From: Allodiplogaster sudhausi
Lineage: Eukaryota; Nematoda; Chromadorea; Rhabditida; Diplogasteridae
Reading direction: 5' to 3'
Assembly (NCBI GenBank): GCA_945643635.1
Contig: CALZFC010000041.1
Coordinates: 3,022,501-3,086,500 of the forward strand
Length of the DNA stretch: 64,000 bases
The notes beneath the pieces are model-generated. The model made no database searches. It was not told where the DNA came from and was given only the letters and a program-made list of their open reading frames with translations. The stretch's first letter is position 1; every line of letters begins with the position of its first letter. Positions 27,261 through 40,023 of the stretch are shown here, piece by piece. The position numbers and the translations under genes were made by a program.

Positions 27261-29076
27261 GGGGGTGTGAGAGAGAGAGGGAGGGAGAGAGAGGGAGAGA
27301 CAGGAAGACTCAGAGATAGGCGAGAGAGAGACGGAGGGGGGAACGAGGGAGAGAGAGAGAGAGAAAGAGAGAGAGAGAAAGGGAGAGAGAGAGAGGTACA
27401 TCTGCAGAGAAACAGGCAGAAACATTACAATCAGGAAGCATCCAGTTCATATTCAAATTAATCAAAGCTCTGAGAAGTCGTTGATCTCGACATGAAGAAA
27501 GAACAGAATGTCTACGTGACACTTTCTCGCACATTCTTATTGTCTGAGGTCAGACATTGGGAGGACAAGACATTCGAGAGAATGTTCCCAGGTGAATAGA
27601 GGAGAGGGCAAGGAGAGAAGCGGCGACACTGGAGGGAGGATAATAGACTGGTGAGGGAAAGGGATAGAGGAAACGAGAGAGAGAGATAGAGAGAGAGAGG
27701 GAGAGAGAGATGAAAAGAGAGGGCAAGAATAATGAATAATGAGATAGAGAGAGAGAGACAGAGAAAAGAGAGAGAGAAAGAGATGAATGATGAGATAGAG
27801 AGAGAGATAAATAGTGAAAGGGAGCGAGAGAGCGAGAAAAGAGCCTCGTTCACTGAAAAGAAGATAAAAAGATGATTGAAAAGGGAGGATGGCGACAGTT
27901 TCTTGCCTTCCTTCCGGAGATACAAAAAGGAAGAATGTAAGTGTGGAAGTAACAAATGAGACAGAGACCATCAAGAAAGCAAGTATCAATGAAATAGAAA
28001 AGAAGCTTGCATCAAGATTCATAAGTTTGCATTGTGCATAGAGTGTTGGGCGGAAGAGCAAGAACAGTCTGAAGGGGGAGGAGGCGGAGCGAGAGAGGAA
28101 GCAGAACAAGGAGAGAGAGAGAGAGAGAGAGAGCGAGATAGAGAGAGAGAAAGGAGAGGGAGAGAAGAGAGAGAGCGAGAGAGAGAGAAGATACAGAGAA
28201 ACAGCCGAAAGAGGAGAAATTGAGAATGAGAGAGTACAGTTAGTGAAACAGATCGAGTTGAAAGGCACACGGGAATATAGATATAGGGAAGGCAGAAGAG
28301 AAGGTTGATGGTGAAAGAAAAGCCGTTGCTACTGTTCCCTTTCTCTCTTTTCTCTCTCTCGCTCTCTTCTCTCTCTCTCTCCATCTCAACTTCTCTCTCT
28401 CCCTCTCTCTTACTCTGTAACTCAGCTCTCTCTCCAAGAATCTCTCTCTCTCTCTCTCTCCTTTTCCGCTACTCTCCTCGCTGTCGCTCACTGCACCCCC
28501 GATCGCGCTCAAATGTCTTCCAAATCACAGAGGCGTGGCGCATCTTTCTCATTCGCGTCCTCATCATTGTTTCCCCTCTCTCCCTTCCTTTCTCTCTCTC
28601 TCTCTTCCATTCTCTCTTTCCTTCTCTCTCTCTCTCTCGTGGCTACCAAAACCGACTCATACTATTCCTCCTTTCCCCCCTCGCATACTCATTCTTCTTG
28701 TCTGCTCTGCTCTCGCTGTTTCCGTTCAAACTAGCATTAACCAAGACGAGCCATTACTACTAACACAATATGCAGTAGCAACACTCGCTGGCCATGCCAC
28801 GCTGGCTGTCGGGAGACTGTCTGTGCGAATTAGTAGTAGCTCCTTTTTTCTCTCTTTCTCTCTTCTCTCTCTCCCTCTCTTCACTCTCTCTCTTCTCTCT
28901 CTCTTTTCACTCTCTCTCTCCTCTCTCTCTTCTGCCTCCTCCTGTTTGATCACCAATCAATCATCTACACAAAAGCGTCAAATAGATAGCAAGCTGCTGG
29001 CAGTGATAGGCTAGCCATGAACAAATACGTTTCGTCATTTGCTTTTGCCTTGCGGCGGCCATAAAGTGAGAGAGAG

Positions 29077-29112
<36 letters not shown>

Positions 29113-29413
29113 GAAAAATGACACAACCTTATAACCCGTGAAGGACACGGGGAAAGTGAGAGGTGAAGAGCAAAATAACCTAGAGGAAGAGTATGAGAGA
29201 GAGAGAGAGCAGGGAAACGTGAGAGAAAGAGAGATGGAGAGAAAGTTCACGCGGGCTTAAAAGTTCGCACAGATAACAACTGCGGCATGATCACACCTCG
29301 GCAAGGCAGCACAAAAGACACACGGGCCAGAGTACGAAGAGTGCGCAGAGGAGCAGCCGGGGGGCAGGAACCACCAGCCACCCGCACACAGCACTAAATG
29401 GGTCAGCTGCATG

Positions 29414-29464
<51 letters not shown>

Positions 29465-30851
29465 AAGAGAGAGAGATAGGAGGGAAGAGAGAGAGAAAAG
29501 ACAGAGAGAGAGAGAGAGAGAGAAGACAGAGAGAGAGAGAGAGTGAGAGAGAGAGAGAGAGAGTAAGATAGAAGTGAGATCCCCCGGATAGATACTGATT
29601 AGGGGAGGAGAGACGAGCGACTTGGCCAGATTTGCGCGCTCTCTCTCAAGAGATCGTTACACAAAACGAGATCGTGCGTGTCACTGCACTTTCGGAGAGT
29701 TTCGAAATTTAAGCCGGAATTCCTCGGTGAAAAATTAAGTTGGACAAGATAAGACATTCCAGTATAAGGTTGTCCGGCAAAAACCTGTCAAATAATAAAT
29801 AAATAAAGTTTCGACAGAAAAAAGATGCAGGAATTTCTGCATAACATAAAAAAAATTGCAAGTCACCAGGAAACTTTTAAGCGAATTGCGAAAAGGACCG
29901 CAAAAAAAGATAAAAAAAAATAAATCTAAGTAGACAGAAACACGTTAAACAAATAACAGTCTTTGGGCAAACAAAATGAGTAGGAAAAAACGTTTAAGCC
30001 GGATTAAACTGGCTGTATAAACTGTTCAGAGAAGAAATTGAAAGAATTAAGCTGTGATCACGAAAATAGACAAACAAAAAAGCGAGTAAAGCGAACAAAA
30101 GTCAATGAAGAATCGACGATGAACGGGGACAAGGACGGCAACTGTTCTCCAAGCAATAATTTTATTTTGGTGTGACATGAATTCGATAACTACACCAGTA
30201 TTGAGTTTTAAAGTACTATTATTACATGTAATTAATTTACAATTTTGGCCCATTAATCAGAAATTAGGTAGCACTTGGTTGAATTTTACTGTTATTATTT
30301 TGCCTACAGAAGTGAGCATGCAATATTGAATCGATTATTGGAGTGGTGTGTTTCACAAAGAAAGTTATTTATAGTTCGTTCTGTGAATTCATAATCATTT
30401 AGATTACGGTAATATAGTCGCGCCTGTTGTAGTGTCGCCTAGTTTGAGAGCGTTTCCGTTCAGTTCCATCCATTTGGAGCTCGTGAGTTGGTGTGCCTTA
30501 GCAGTAAAATATATATATATATATATATTTTTTTTTTTATTCTCGACTATAACGGTGACCTCATTGCCTTGCTTCGCGAAGAATTATTCAGCTCCGCATT
30601 AATGTTTCTTAATTTTCGTGACATTCAGATCTTCTTTCCCCGTTGTGTTGTCGTACGAATTCTTAGTATTCCTAGCATATTTTAGACCACTTGAGTAAAT
30701 TATTGATTGTCCCGAAAGGGTTGGTGCCTTTTCTATCGCGCTCGCCGATTTTTTTTGTTTACGAATGAACCAGAACAACGAGCAAAAGAAAAAGTAATTT
30801 AACGAAGTCCATTTTATCAAGACCAAGCTGGCTGCCTGTCCGCGCCTTAAC
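26349..30851. other. Divergent intergenic region between the kinase and Tudor genes
   Basis: This 4.5-kb stretch separates two divergently transcribed start codons (26348 minus, 30852 plus), so both promoters should lie here. It contains a 92-bp partly repeated GA unit (about 26550-26735), GA tracts at 27225-27400, 28110-28190, 29065-29110 and 29400-29570, and CT tracts at 28345-28460 and 28850-28935. G-rich runs are at 26969-26976 and 26993-27003. From 29.7 kb the sequence becomes AT-rich. No reading frame outside the repeats was convincing. Confidence 0.6.
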
Positions 30852-33800
30852 ATGGCGGCCGGTGACTTGGCGGCGGCAGCGGCGGAGGAATCGAAGTGGG
30901 ACGCCACGACTTGGCGCGGCGGCGGGTTCGGCTCCTCTTCTCGACTCCGCGGCCCACCCGTCCAGCTCTCCGACTGCCGCGAACTTGTCGAAGTGCCCGG
31001 CGGTGCTTCCTGGAAGCTTCGAAGTCAGAAGAATTTCCCTCCTAAATTTTTTGCTTCAACTAATATCATTTTGTTTTCCTCTCCATTTACCTGATATTTC
31101 ATGGTAATGTCCTTCTTGTGTATGTTATTACCATTGAAATCTTTCAAATGGATTTCTCCCTTTTTTGTATAACAATGTTGTAGTAGAGAAGGCTTACAGC
31201 AAGAAACGAAGTTTTTCTTTAACTTAAATTTGACTCATTTTGACTAGAATTCATGGACGAATTCCCCGTGTTCTGCTGGCAACTCCCGTCCGCGTCCACG
31301 TCCATTCAGTACGAGTTCGAGACGGTCGCAACGGCAGTTGTGAGCAATTTCATCTTATTAAGCTATTTGTAACATAGTTTTCAGCTGTTCCTCTCTCATA
31401 CTTTGTATGAGAGTGAAAGTATTTCTCATCCATAATAGATTTAAAAATAAAAGTAATTGTTTTTTTTTAATCTTTCCCTGCTCTTTGCATTTTTCATCTT
31501 AATGTGCACCTTCAAACAGGTGATTTCAAGTCAAGTAGTTCGCGAATACTTTTGAAATAAATTAAATCTTGCAGAAAGATCAGGAATATGTCGGGCCCTC
31601 CCACCAGCCGTTGGCTTCTCTTCCCGTATTCTACGCTCTCTTGCCACACTGTTATTCGCCACTTGACTTTAGCGTTCAGGTTATTATTTATTATTATCGC
31701 TATTATTTGTATTACTAATTAAAACTTAAGTACATATTTTTTGTCTTGTTTTGCTTCGCTAACATTGAGCTGAAATGACCGAAATGTTAGATTCGAATAA
31801 AGTGAAAATATCTCCTTGCAGCCCCGACACTTCCAACGCGTTCGCATCAAGTTGGAGGAGAACATGGCTGAGGTATACGGTAGCGAGTCCACACCTGAAT
31901 TCACTGTGGATCAGGTTGGAGAAACCTGACCTATTGTTCTCAATACTCAAGATTTATTGTATCACTTACGTTTAATACGTTTAAAATGTCATGAAATTTT
32001 GATGAATACTTTATATATAAAATGAATAAATAGTTACAGTACTGAAAACAGTATGATCTCTTGAAGGTCTTCGCAGGAGTGCCGTGTGCAGTGCTCTTCA
32101 GAGACACTTGGCTTCGCGCCAGGATTATCAGAGTTGCAGGTTGCATTCCCTTTCTTTCTTTTCGAAGAATGTGATTCAAAAAATATTTAAAAAAATTATA
32201 ATAAGTGGTAAGTATTTTGTAGGTCATTGACGAGTACAGTTTTTTTTAAACTTATTTTAAGAATAAAAATTGGGATGCAGAGTTGCACTAAATGATTACT
32301 AGGAATTTTTTTTAGTTAGAGGGAAAAAAATATATTTAAACAAAATTTCAGCAAGCTCTACCGTGATGGTGCGCCTCGTTGACGTGGGCCTCGACGTGTT
32401 TGTAGAGCGCGGAACCATCCGGCCGCTCCTCAGGCATTTTGGCAGAATTCCACCGCTCGCTCTTGTCTGCAAAGTCAAAAGTGCGCGAAATTTCAAAAAA
32501 ATAATATGTATCATTTAGAAGAAAATTTTAATATTTTTTTAGTTTTACAAAAATAATTCCTCATCGTCAGCAAGGGGTAGCTTATATAAATTTATATAAT
32601 TCCTTTTTTAAATAATTATTTGTGTTTGTTAGAAATGTTACTGTTCCTATTTTGCACTTTTGATTGTTCTAAATATAATTGGATCTATAAATACTCTCCA
32701 GACGTGTGCGTGAATGATTTGGAGCAATGGCGAGTGGACGCCTTCAAGCAACTCCTCCTGGAGACATGCCGAGGCATGGTCAGGGTCGAGCTGACCACGC
32801 TGGACGAGCCGTTCATCGTCAATCTCTACCATCCCATCATCGAGGGAGAGGTCAGGGTATTTTAGTGTGTTCCTACCGTAACCGGCATCTTGGATGTATA
32901 CGGTAGCTGGGCTGCCCTGACATCTTGAGCGGGTGATAATCTACATTCCTGTGTATTCAACGAGAAATTTCTTTTCTAAATCGGGATTAGTAGAAGTTTA
33001 AATTCTTGTGAGAACTACTGTATTATACCGTTTTCGATTGGCTGGCTATCAAATGATGCAGTATTCTCTGAGTAAAACAGCACAACATTTTGATGATTCA
33101 GAATCTGGGAACGCAGTTCTATAGACCGGCGGAGGCGCTCGGTATTGAAGAGAGAAGGCAACGTCGCTTCCTGGCCCATGTTAGAAGAGTGGTGGGTTTT
33201 TTTTAAATATATTTATAAAAATTATAGTTTTCCCGTTATATGGAGAAAAAAAATATACGGAAAAAGTACCATTTCCGGTGAACATATTGTTCATGCCTTA
33301 ATGTTGGCTTTCCCTGTGCATAAATGTCCTTTTAACAAGGCAACGAACTACATACCGATAAACTATCTTTGGTCACTGCGATGTTGAGATCTCAATATCA
33401 AGTTATAATATTACGTGCTATTGATAACATCTACGTTTGTCTTTGCAGCAAAACGAAGAATCGGACTTTGACGATGAGGAGGAGTATGAAGAGTTGGTTT
33501 AATTCTCCTTTTTTCTTTTTGAAGAAGGAAAAGCCTTAATTTACTTACTTTTTTTCTTGAGAAAGCGTTTGTTATTACGAAACAAGATGCTTGCAGTGAA
33601 GAAGGAATGGAACAGGCACCTCTTTTCGTTCGAAAATTTGATCCCGCCCCGAAGGTTGGTTTTTTTTAAGCATTTTAGTTTAAAAATTAACAAATAGTTA
33701 TTGTGTGATTGATTTCTGAAAAGGCAAATAATTAAATATTTAAATATTTGCAGGTGACCCGCTTCCTCGACCAGACACTCTTCTCTGTCACAAGTGTTGC

Positions 33801-34927
33801 GAGTGTTCGCATGATCTGCCTACAAACGGAGCAACAGCTAAAGGCGCGAGAGGAGTGCGAGGAGAAGATCGGGATGAATGTACGGTAGTTTTAAGAGATA
33901 CTAGAAGTTACTGTACTTACAAGGTATACAGTATACCTGGCCAGATCAAAAGCAAAGAATTTAAGATGTAAACGGTGTTATATGCCGATACAGCACTGGA
34001 CAATTTCAGTAATTGAATATAAAGAATGGGCCTTTATAGTGTTTCCTCATTACGGTGGAAAAAGTAAGTTCAAAGTCTAAGAACTTTGATATTTTAAGTT
34101 TTGTCGGTTATTCAACTTGTCCTATTTAGCCGTACTATTACTTAATTTAATTTTAAAAAATATTGTAGCAAGAAGCAATTTTTTCATTTGATGTCTGTAA
34201 TTTGCTGCCTTTTAACTGCCGATCAATCGGCCTCACTATTATTCAGCTTCACAACCTGCCTCGCCTTCCACGCTCGTGGCTCGAAGCGGGCACAGCATGC
34301 GCAGCCTCCAAGAAGGGATGGCGGCTACCGAGACGCGCAGCCGTCGACGAAGTCGATGGCGAGGATGTCATGGTACGGTAGTCTTGAGGTGCAAGATGTC
34401 AGGGTACAGTAGCCTTGAGGGGAGGATGCCAGGGTACGGTAGCCTTGAGGGGAGGATAACAATATCACTTTATGTAATGAGTGACAAGTAGCGTGTAACG
34501 AACCATTCTCAGCACTGTTATTATTAAAAGTATTACTATGTAATTACAAATGACATGACGCTAATCAGTTTACTAGAGTACATTTCTTCTAGGTTCTCCT
34601 TGTCGATTACGGAGACTGGTTCTGGACGAAGGCCGAGTTGCTGCGGGCGTTGCCTGAGGAGTTCTCCTTCTGTCCGCAGGTCAGCTTCCCGAGAGGCCAT
34701 GCCTATCCTTGTAACATTCGTAGTGCACATATGGAACTAACAATCTTGCAATTATTTACGGTCTCTCCATTTCTCTCTCTCTCTCTCTCTCTTTCTCTTT
34801 CTTCATGTGGTTTTCAGTTGGAAGCAATTTACAAGAATAACAATCACATTATGCTGCGTTTCGTCCTTTCTCGCTTTATAGTCCCTGGTTTTTTTATTCT
34901 TCTCTCCCACTCCTTTTTCTACGGCTG

Positions 34928-34979
<52 letters not shown>

Positions 34980-36290
34980 CTCTCTCTCTTTCTCTCCCTC
35001 TCTCTCTCTCCCTCTCTCTCTCTCTATCTATCTTTCTCACACACTCTCTCTCTCTCTCTCTTTTGCTCTCTCTTCTATCTCTCTCCTCTCTCTTTTATCT
35101 CTCTTTTGCTCTCTCTCTCTCTTTCAGGTCTGCATTGTCTCCCTCTACAATCCCACATGCTATCTCCACCCTCATCCGACCGAAACTCGCATCCTTCGCT
35201 TTCTGCTCTCACAGCCTGGCGCTGTGAAGTTTGAGCGAGAGCCTAGCAAGTTTGATTTCCTTTTTTTATCTATTTTCCTTAATCTCGTCTTAATATATAT
35301 TTTTAAACCTTTTCGCTAATAAAATAAATGTCCTAAATAAACAAAATAAAGTAAGTGTTTTTTTAAAATTCTTATTTTGTTAGTGTTAATGCCATTCGTA
35401 TCAACTTTCGAAAAGTACCATTCTTTTGTCCAACAATTGCCATTTGTTAGACTGATGAAAGGAAGGATATACAATTTTAGCTTGCATAATATTCAGACGA
35501 AACCCGCCCACAGGCCACATTGTACACGAGAGATACGGTGACATCAACGGAGAGATTAAGATTCGGTGAGGGTTTTTCTTTATTCTCATTTTTATTCATA
35601 TTATTTTGCTTCTTGTAAGATTTCTTTATCCTTTTTTGCAGTTGTCCCTAAATATTTTAATAGACTAAAGGTTACCTAGGAATAATCTTAGGGTATTTAA
35701 ATCATATTACTTTATTATATTACCACGTGCGTTTACAATGCCGTAAATAATATAAATGAAATATATATATATATATTCGTTATTTTTTCACCAGTTTTCT
35801 AAAAATTCTCGACAATATTTTTATTTAAGCGTAATGAAACATTGATAATTTAAATAATCGCTCTACTCTAGCCTTGCTGACTACGGAGTCATTCATCCGT
35901 GTACAACACTTGCTTTTCCCTCTCCAATCGCTTCGCTTCTCCGCCATGCTATCGATGTGGTATACAGGTTAGCAATCCTTTGTCTATCTTTATTCTTTTT
36001 ATACTTGAATGTATGGTTGATCATATATGTTTCTTTTTAAATATATTAAAGAATACTTGACAGATTGAAGGAGATGTAGCAAGCTTTTCTTTTTTCCCTA
36101 ACAATGGAGAGATTAAATCGCAAAATTGAAACTGTTCTCGATAATAAAATAATACAAAATAATACTAATAAATAAATGTAGATAGAAAAAAAATTACAGG
36201 CATGTCCTCCAGCCACCGGCCTATCTCCTGCGCGGAGCTGCTCAATTCGAAGAACTTCCACCAGCAATTGAGGAGGAGGAGGATTGGTGA
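30852..36290 (+). CDS. Protein with two extended Tudor domains (complete, 570 aa)
   Basis: Seventeen exons agree in phase and length: 30852-31023, 31248-31339, 31575-31679, 31822-31914, 32067-32139, 32352-32480, 32702-32850, 33102-33191, 33449-33483, 33597-33654, 33754-33879, 34247-34372, 34593-34679, 35128-35249, 35497-35565, 35872-35967 and 36200-36290 (TGA). The N-terminus is Ala-rich. Tudor core 1 spans about residues 155-212 (GVPCAVLFRDTWLRARI, then VMVRLVDVGLD), followed by a nuclease-like half to about 290. An acidic linker (ESDFDDEED) follows. Tudor core 2 spans about 388-440 (WLEAGTACAA, then VLLVDYGDWFW), followed by a second nuclease-like half. The C-terminus is acidic. Such proteins bind methyl-arginine or methyl-lysine and scaffold germline small-RNA or piRNA machinery. 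That role here is inference. Core 1 has VDVGLD in place of the usual VDYGN, so its aromatic cage may be degenerate. The weakest junction is the short exon 9 with its GTATGA donor. Confidence 0.85.
34361..34455 (+). repeat. 30-31 bp tandem repeat carrying a 5' splice site
   Basis: The end of Tudor exon 12 and the start of its intron read GAGGATGTCATG|GTACGG. A 30-31 bp unit containing GATG(T/C)CAGGGTAC(A/G)GTAG followed by CTTGAG then repeats, giving three GTAC(G/A)GTAG copies in succession before decaying at GAGGATAAC. Confidence 0.75.
34742..35127 (+). repeat. CT-rich tract in Tudor intron 13
   Basis: Most of this intron is (CT)n with T interruptions and runs straight into the acceptor CTTTCAG at 35121-35127, so the polypyrimidine tract is about 200 nt long. 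Positions 34804-34850 instead match the dispersed repeat found at 37.09 and 37.78 kb. Confidence 0.7.
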
Positions 36291-37338
36291 CAGGGGCTAG
36301 GATACTGTATCCGTATATCGTTCATCCTAATACCGTACTCAACAGTTAATACCTAGCATTCACATGAATTGGACACTTTCTTCTAGTATTCTATATTTTC
36401 TTCGATAGATATACACTGACAATGTGCTATGAGTGTTAGACATCTTCTACCTAAGATAATCAGGCCCGATATAGATTAGAGAGTACGGTAACCATTGGAG
36501 AGTACGGTAACCAATGGATAACTCAATGCTAAATCTATGCACGCTTGGCTCTTGCTATTTATCGCGTTTTAATCCCTATTTATTACTTGTTTATTTCTGT
36601 TGCCTCCGCAGATATGCAGGTATCGTTGTAGTTAGTAATCGTTGTTTGTTTGAATTAGTTGACTTCCAGACATTTATCGATCGTCTAAGGTTACTTTTAT
36701 GAAGCTTAATTACGCCGGGTTTTTCGATTAGCAGATTTTTTATCGTAAAATCTCTGTTTCTCTGGAGCGGTTCATTTAGCCTTTTAATTCCAGTGTCGTT
36801 TTTTAGTGATAATTTCCGTTCCCTAGATTTTATCGGTGTGTTGCGTTAACACTTTCACTGATGTGGCCACTAGAGCCGCGTAGATATGTTTACCTAAACA
36901 CGAGTAATGCTGCTGTTATGTATATCAAAGATAAACAGTACGTGAACTGGAAGTGAAAGACAACACATATTCGGTCGGGGTTTGCAACTTGTACGCTGTG
37001 AAAGATGAAGTAATAAAATCAGCAGTAAAGGAAGTTCTTGTGCTGTAGTTTGACATCCAAGCTCGAAAATTGCTGTTGGATTGGACGTTTCATGTGGTTT
37101 TCAGTAGGAAGAAATTACAAGCATGAAGAGCTCATAGAACGGCGTTTCCATTTCGCCATCCGTGCATAATATTCACAAATACCAGAACAGAACGTCCTGT
37201 TTTTTTCTGTTATTCAATCTCTCTCTCTCTTTCTCTTTCTCTTTTTTTTCTCTCTCTCTCTGTCTCTCTCTCTCACTCTCACCCTTTTTCCTTCTCACAC
37301 ACAATCACTTCTCTATTTCTCTCTCTCCGTCAGTTGAT

Positions 37339-37381
<43 letters not shown>

Positions 37382-37906
37382 CATGATAGTAAGAAATCGG
37401 TAGCTTAGCAGTCTTTTTTTAAATCGTGTAATCTCAGTTTCTTTAGAATGGTTTAGATAATATTTTAATTCTAATGTCTTTTTTAGTGCAGCATTCCTAT
37501 CCCTAGAGTTTGATTGCCTTGACACTTTCACTGATATGGCTGCTAGAGCCACGCAGATATGTTTATCGAAGTGCGAGTAATGTTCCTGATACTTATATCA
37601 GAGATAAATAGTGATGAAAGTACTTGAACATGTACATAACTGGGAGACTATATACTCAGGATTGGCAACATGTATCATATAATAAGAGAAGCAGAGATCA
37701 GCAATAAATGGAGTTCCGGTACTTGATAAACAAAGTTTTGATATTGTAGCTTGATAGTCGAACGAGAAATCGACTAATGTCTAATTTTCAGTGGGAAGAA
37801 ATCTATAAGAATGAAGAGCACAAGTTACAGCGTTCTGAATACCTACTTCTCATCGTTCAATAGTCAGACATTCGAGAAAAATAACTTTCGGCCGCCTCTG
37901 CCAATT

Positions 37907-37941
<35 letters not shown>

Positions 37942-38022
37942 ATCTCACTCTGTCTCTCTATCTCTCTCTTTCTCTCTCCCTCTCTCTCTCCTTCTCTTTC
38001 TCTCTCTTTCTTCCCATGACTA
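36291..38022. repeat. Intergenic DNA with two diverged direct copies of a dispersed repeat
   Basis: Positions about 36735-37130 and 37420-37820 align along their length. Shared blocks include GACACTTTCACTGAT, AGAGCC(G/A)CG(T/C)AGATATGTTTA, GAGTAATG, and TTTTCAGT(A/G)GGAAGAAAT near the end. A partial third copy of the end block occurs at 34804-34850. A direct repeat of GAGTACGGTAACCA(T/A)TGG lies at 36481-36518. CT tracts fill 37215-37380 and 37905-38010. No coding sequence seen. Confidence 0.65.
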
Positions 38023-38148
38023 TCAGCAATCGAGACAGTCGGCAATACAGCAGCCGGCGCAGCAGCCAAGAAGCGCGTACATGCAGCACTGCGACTCGCC
38101 GCCGTTGTTTCGACGACCGTCATCACGTTCGACGTAACTAAGGAGAGG

Positions 38149-38195
<47 letters not shown>

Positions 38196-38250
38196 GAAGA
38201 GAGAGACAGGGAGCGAGAGAGGAGGGGGAAAGAGGGAGAGAGAGGACATA

Positions 38251-38290
<40 letters not shown>

Positions 38291-39579
38291 GAGGGAGGGA
38301 GGGAGAGAGAGAAGTAAAGGAAGAGAGAGATAGAGGGAGTAAGAGATAAGGAGAGAGGGAGAGTACACAGAGAGGGAGAGAGAAGAGAGAGGAGAGAGAG
38401 AGAAGACAGAGTGAGAGAGAAGAGAATGAGGGGGACAGATGGAGAGAGGGAAGAAAAGAAATTTAGATTGAAAGCGGGAACATTATCAATAGTGATAATT
38501 AGTTGAATTAGAGATAAAGTCAGAAAGCGAAAATGAAGGGGGTTCGGAGGAGTAAGAATAAAAATTAAACAAGAGGGAGAGAAGGTAAGAGATATGAGAT
38601 ATACTTACAAGAGATAGCGATAGAGATGGAGTGTGCGCGAGAAAGAGGAGATGTAAAAAGAACAATGATAGTGATGAAATAGAGTTAGAGAGCTACGTTT
38701 ATCTCGTTGCCAAGCAACGCTAATAACGAAATAAATGCAAAACTGTTACCGTTGATAGTTTTAATCTATATCTATTTGGAGTGGAATGTATAGAATTTGT
38801 GAGGTCATATTTTTTAAAGATTTCAATCGACGTAGCGACTAATAACGAGAGCAAAAAGAAAAGTTCTGTTGAAAAGCGAACAGTTGGATTGCTTCTGAAG
38901 CTATTTTAGATTTGTATGTATATTAAGCTTCAAATATTACTGTTATGGTTAATCTACATCGGAATACCGTTTTGAAAAATTAAAGATGTATTAGACGACT
39001 TAAAAGAAACTACACTATTTGGTTTGACTAATTTTTTTTACTAATTATAATTGTTGTTAAAATAAAACGTATTTTTATAACTTACACTACTTGCGGCTGT
39101 TGCTGCTGGGGATATCCTCCTCCCTGCTGAGGATAGCCACCCTGGGGCGGATAACCGCCGCCCCCATTCATCGCATAGCCAGGAGGTGGATAGCCACCGG
39201 GCGGAGGCGGATATCCTGCGCCATCCTGAGGCGGGTAGCCATAGTTTGGCACCACCGGCTGCCCAACGCCGCCCGGGAAGCTCATGCCCTGCTCAAGTTG
39301 AAAGAAACTCTTAGGATTGCTAGTACTTAAATTGGGAAAGAGCTGAAAAGTAGAAAAAAAATCTACATACTAATTATAATAGTTCAATGGCTAGAAACAA
39401 AAAAAATCAACTGTTCAGGTTTCGATATACACTTTATATGTAACGGTGAATTAAAGGTATATGGAACAATCTTTTGTTATTAAAAAGTAATATTTAGAGC
39501 TTTTTTATTTTTTATCATTGTACATAAGGAAAGCGAGACGAACCTGTTGAGGATATGGCTGCTGAGTGTAATAGGACAT
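38023..39579 (-). CDS. CYSTM-like Cys-rich tail protein A (117 aa)
   Basis: Three exons, 39579-39544, 39288-39086 and 38137-38023 (TGA), join in phase 0 then phase 2. The protein starts MSYYTQQPYPQQ, continues with Gly-Tyr-Pro-Pro and Gln repeats (residues about 13-78), then VVYVERDD, and ends in a Cys cluster containing LLGCCAGCCIADC. This plan (short N-terminal Pro/Gly/Tyr/Gln-rich tail, a VYV.. strand, C-terminal Cys-rich hydrophobic module) matches CYSTM proteins such as human CYSTM1. In that family the module is thought to sit at membranes and to act in stress tolerance. First of three paralogues in tandem on this strand. The GTAAGT donor of exon 2 is a perfect consensus. Function here is inferred from architecture only. 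Confidence 0.85.
38138..38460. repeat. GA microsatellite in CYSTM-like gene A intron 2
   Basis: A nearly continuous imperfect GA tract of about 320 bp lies immediately upstream of the acceptor of the last exon. On the transcript it is CT-rich, making an unusually long polypyrimidine tract. Confidence 0.8.
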
Positions 39580-39778
39580 TTGGGACAAGAGGAGAGATTC
39601 TCTACTTTCTACTTTTCCTTTGGCTATCAGAAGCTCGAGCTTCGCAGTCGGCTAGCGGCACTAGTTCAAGCGGTTTCTTTCTTCTTCTCTCTGAAAGATC
39701 ACGATAAAGAAGAGTAATAACATCTCTTCAGCATTTCAATAGGTGCTGAGGTAACGCTGAGTTGACATTTTGAGAGTG

Positions 39779-39822
<44 letters not shown>

Positions 39823-39992
39823 CGAGAGAGAGATACAGAGCAGTAACCTGCAACCTTATCGAGCGATGTCTAGGTAACCGGAGATGTGTATTGCCCCGAG
39901 GTTCCACGTGCCAGGTGTATGTAGCTTGTGCCTTTCCTGCGCGGCGTTTGCATGGCCGAAGAAATGCATTGGATAGAGAAAGACGCAGAGGA

Positions 39993-40023
<31 letters not shown>

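Noticed and set aside
26369..27425. Long open frames rich in Ser-Leu or Arg-Glu here and at dozens of other places (for example 12829-13864, 4215-4822, 27512-28384)
   Set aside because: They are translations of CT or GA microsatellite, open on both strands and in several frames, with no splice or codon support.
28513..28760. ATG frame MSSKSQRRGASFSFASSS on the plus strand
   Set aside because: After about 20 codons it runs into CT repeat. No donor or partner exon.
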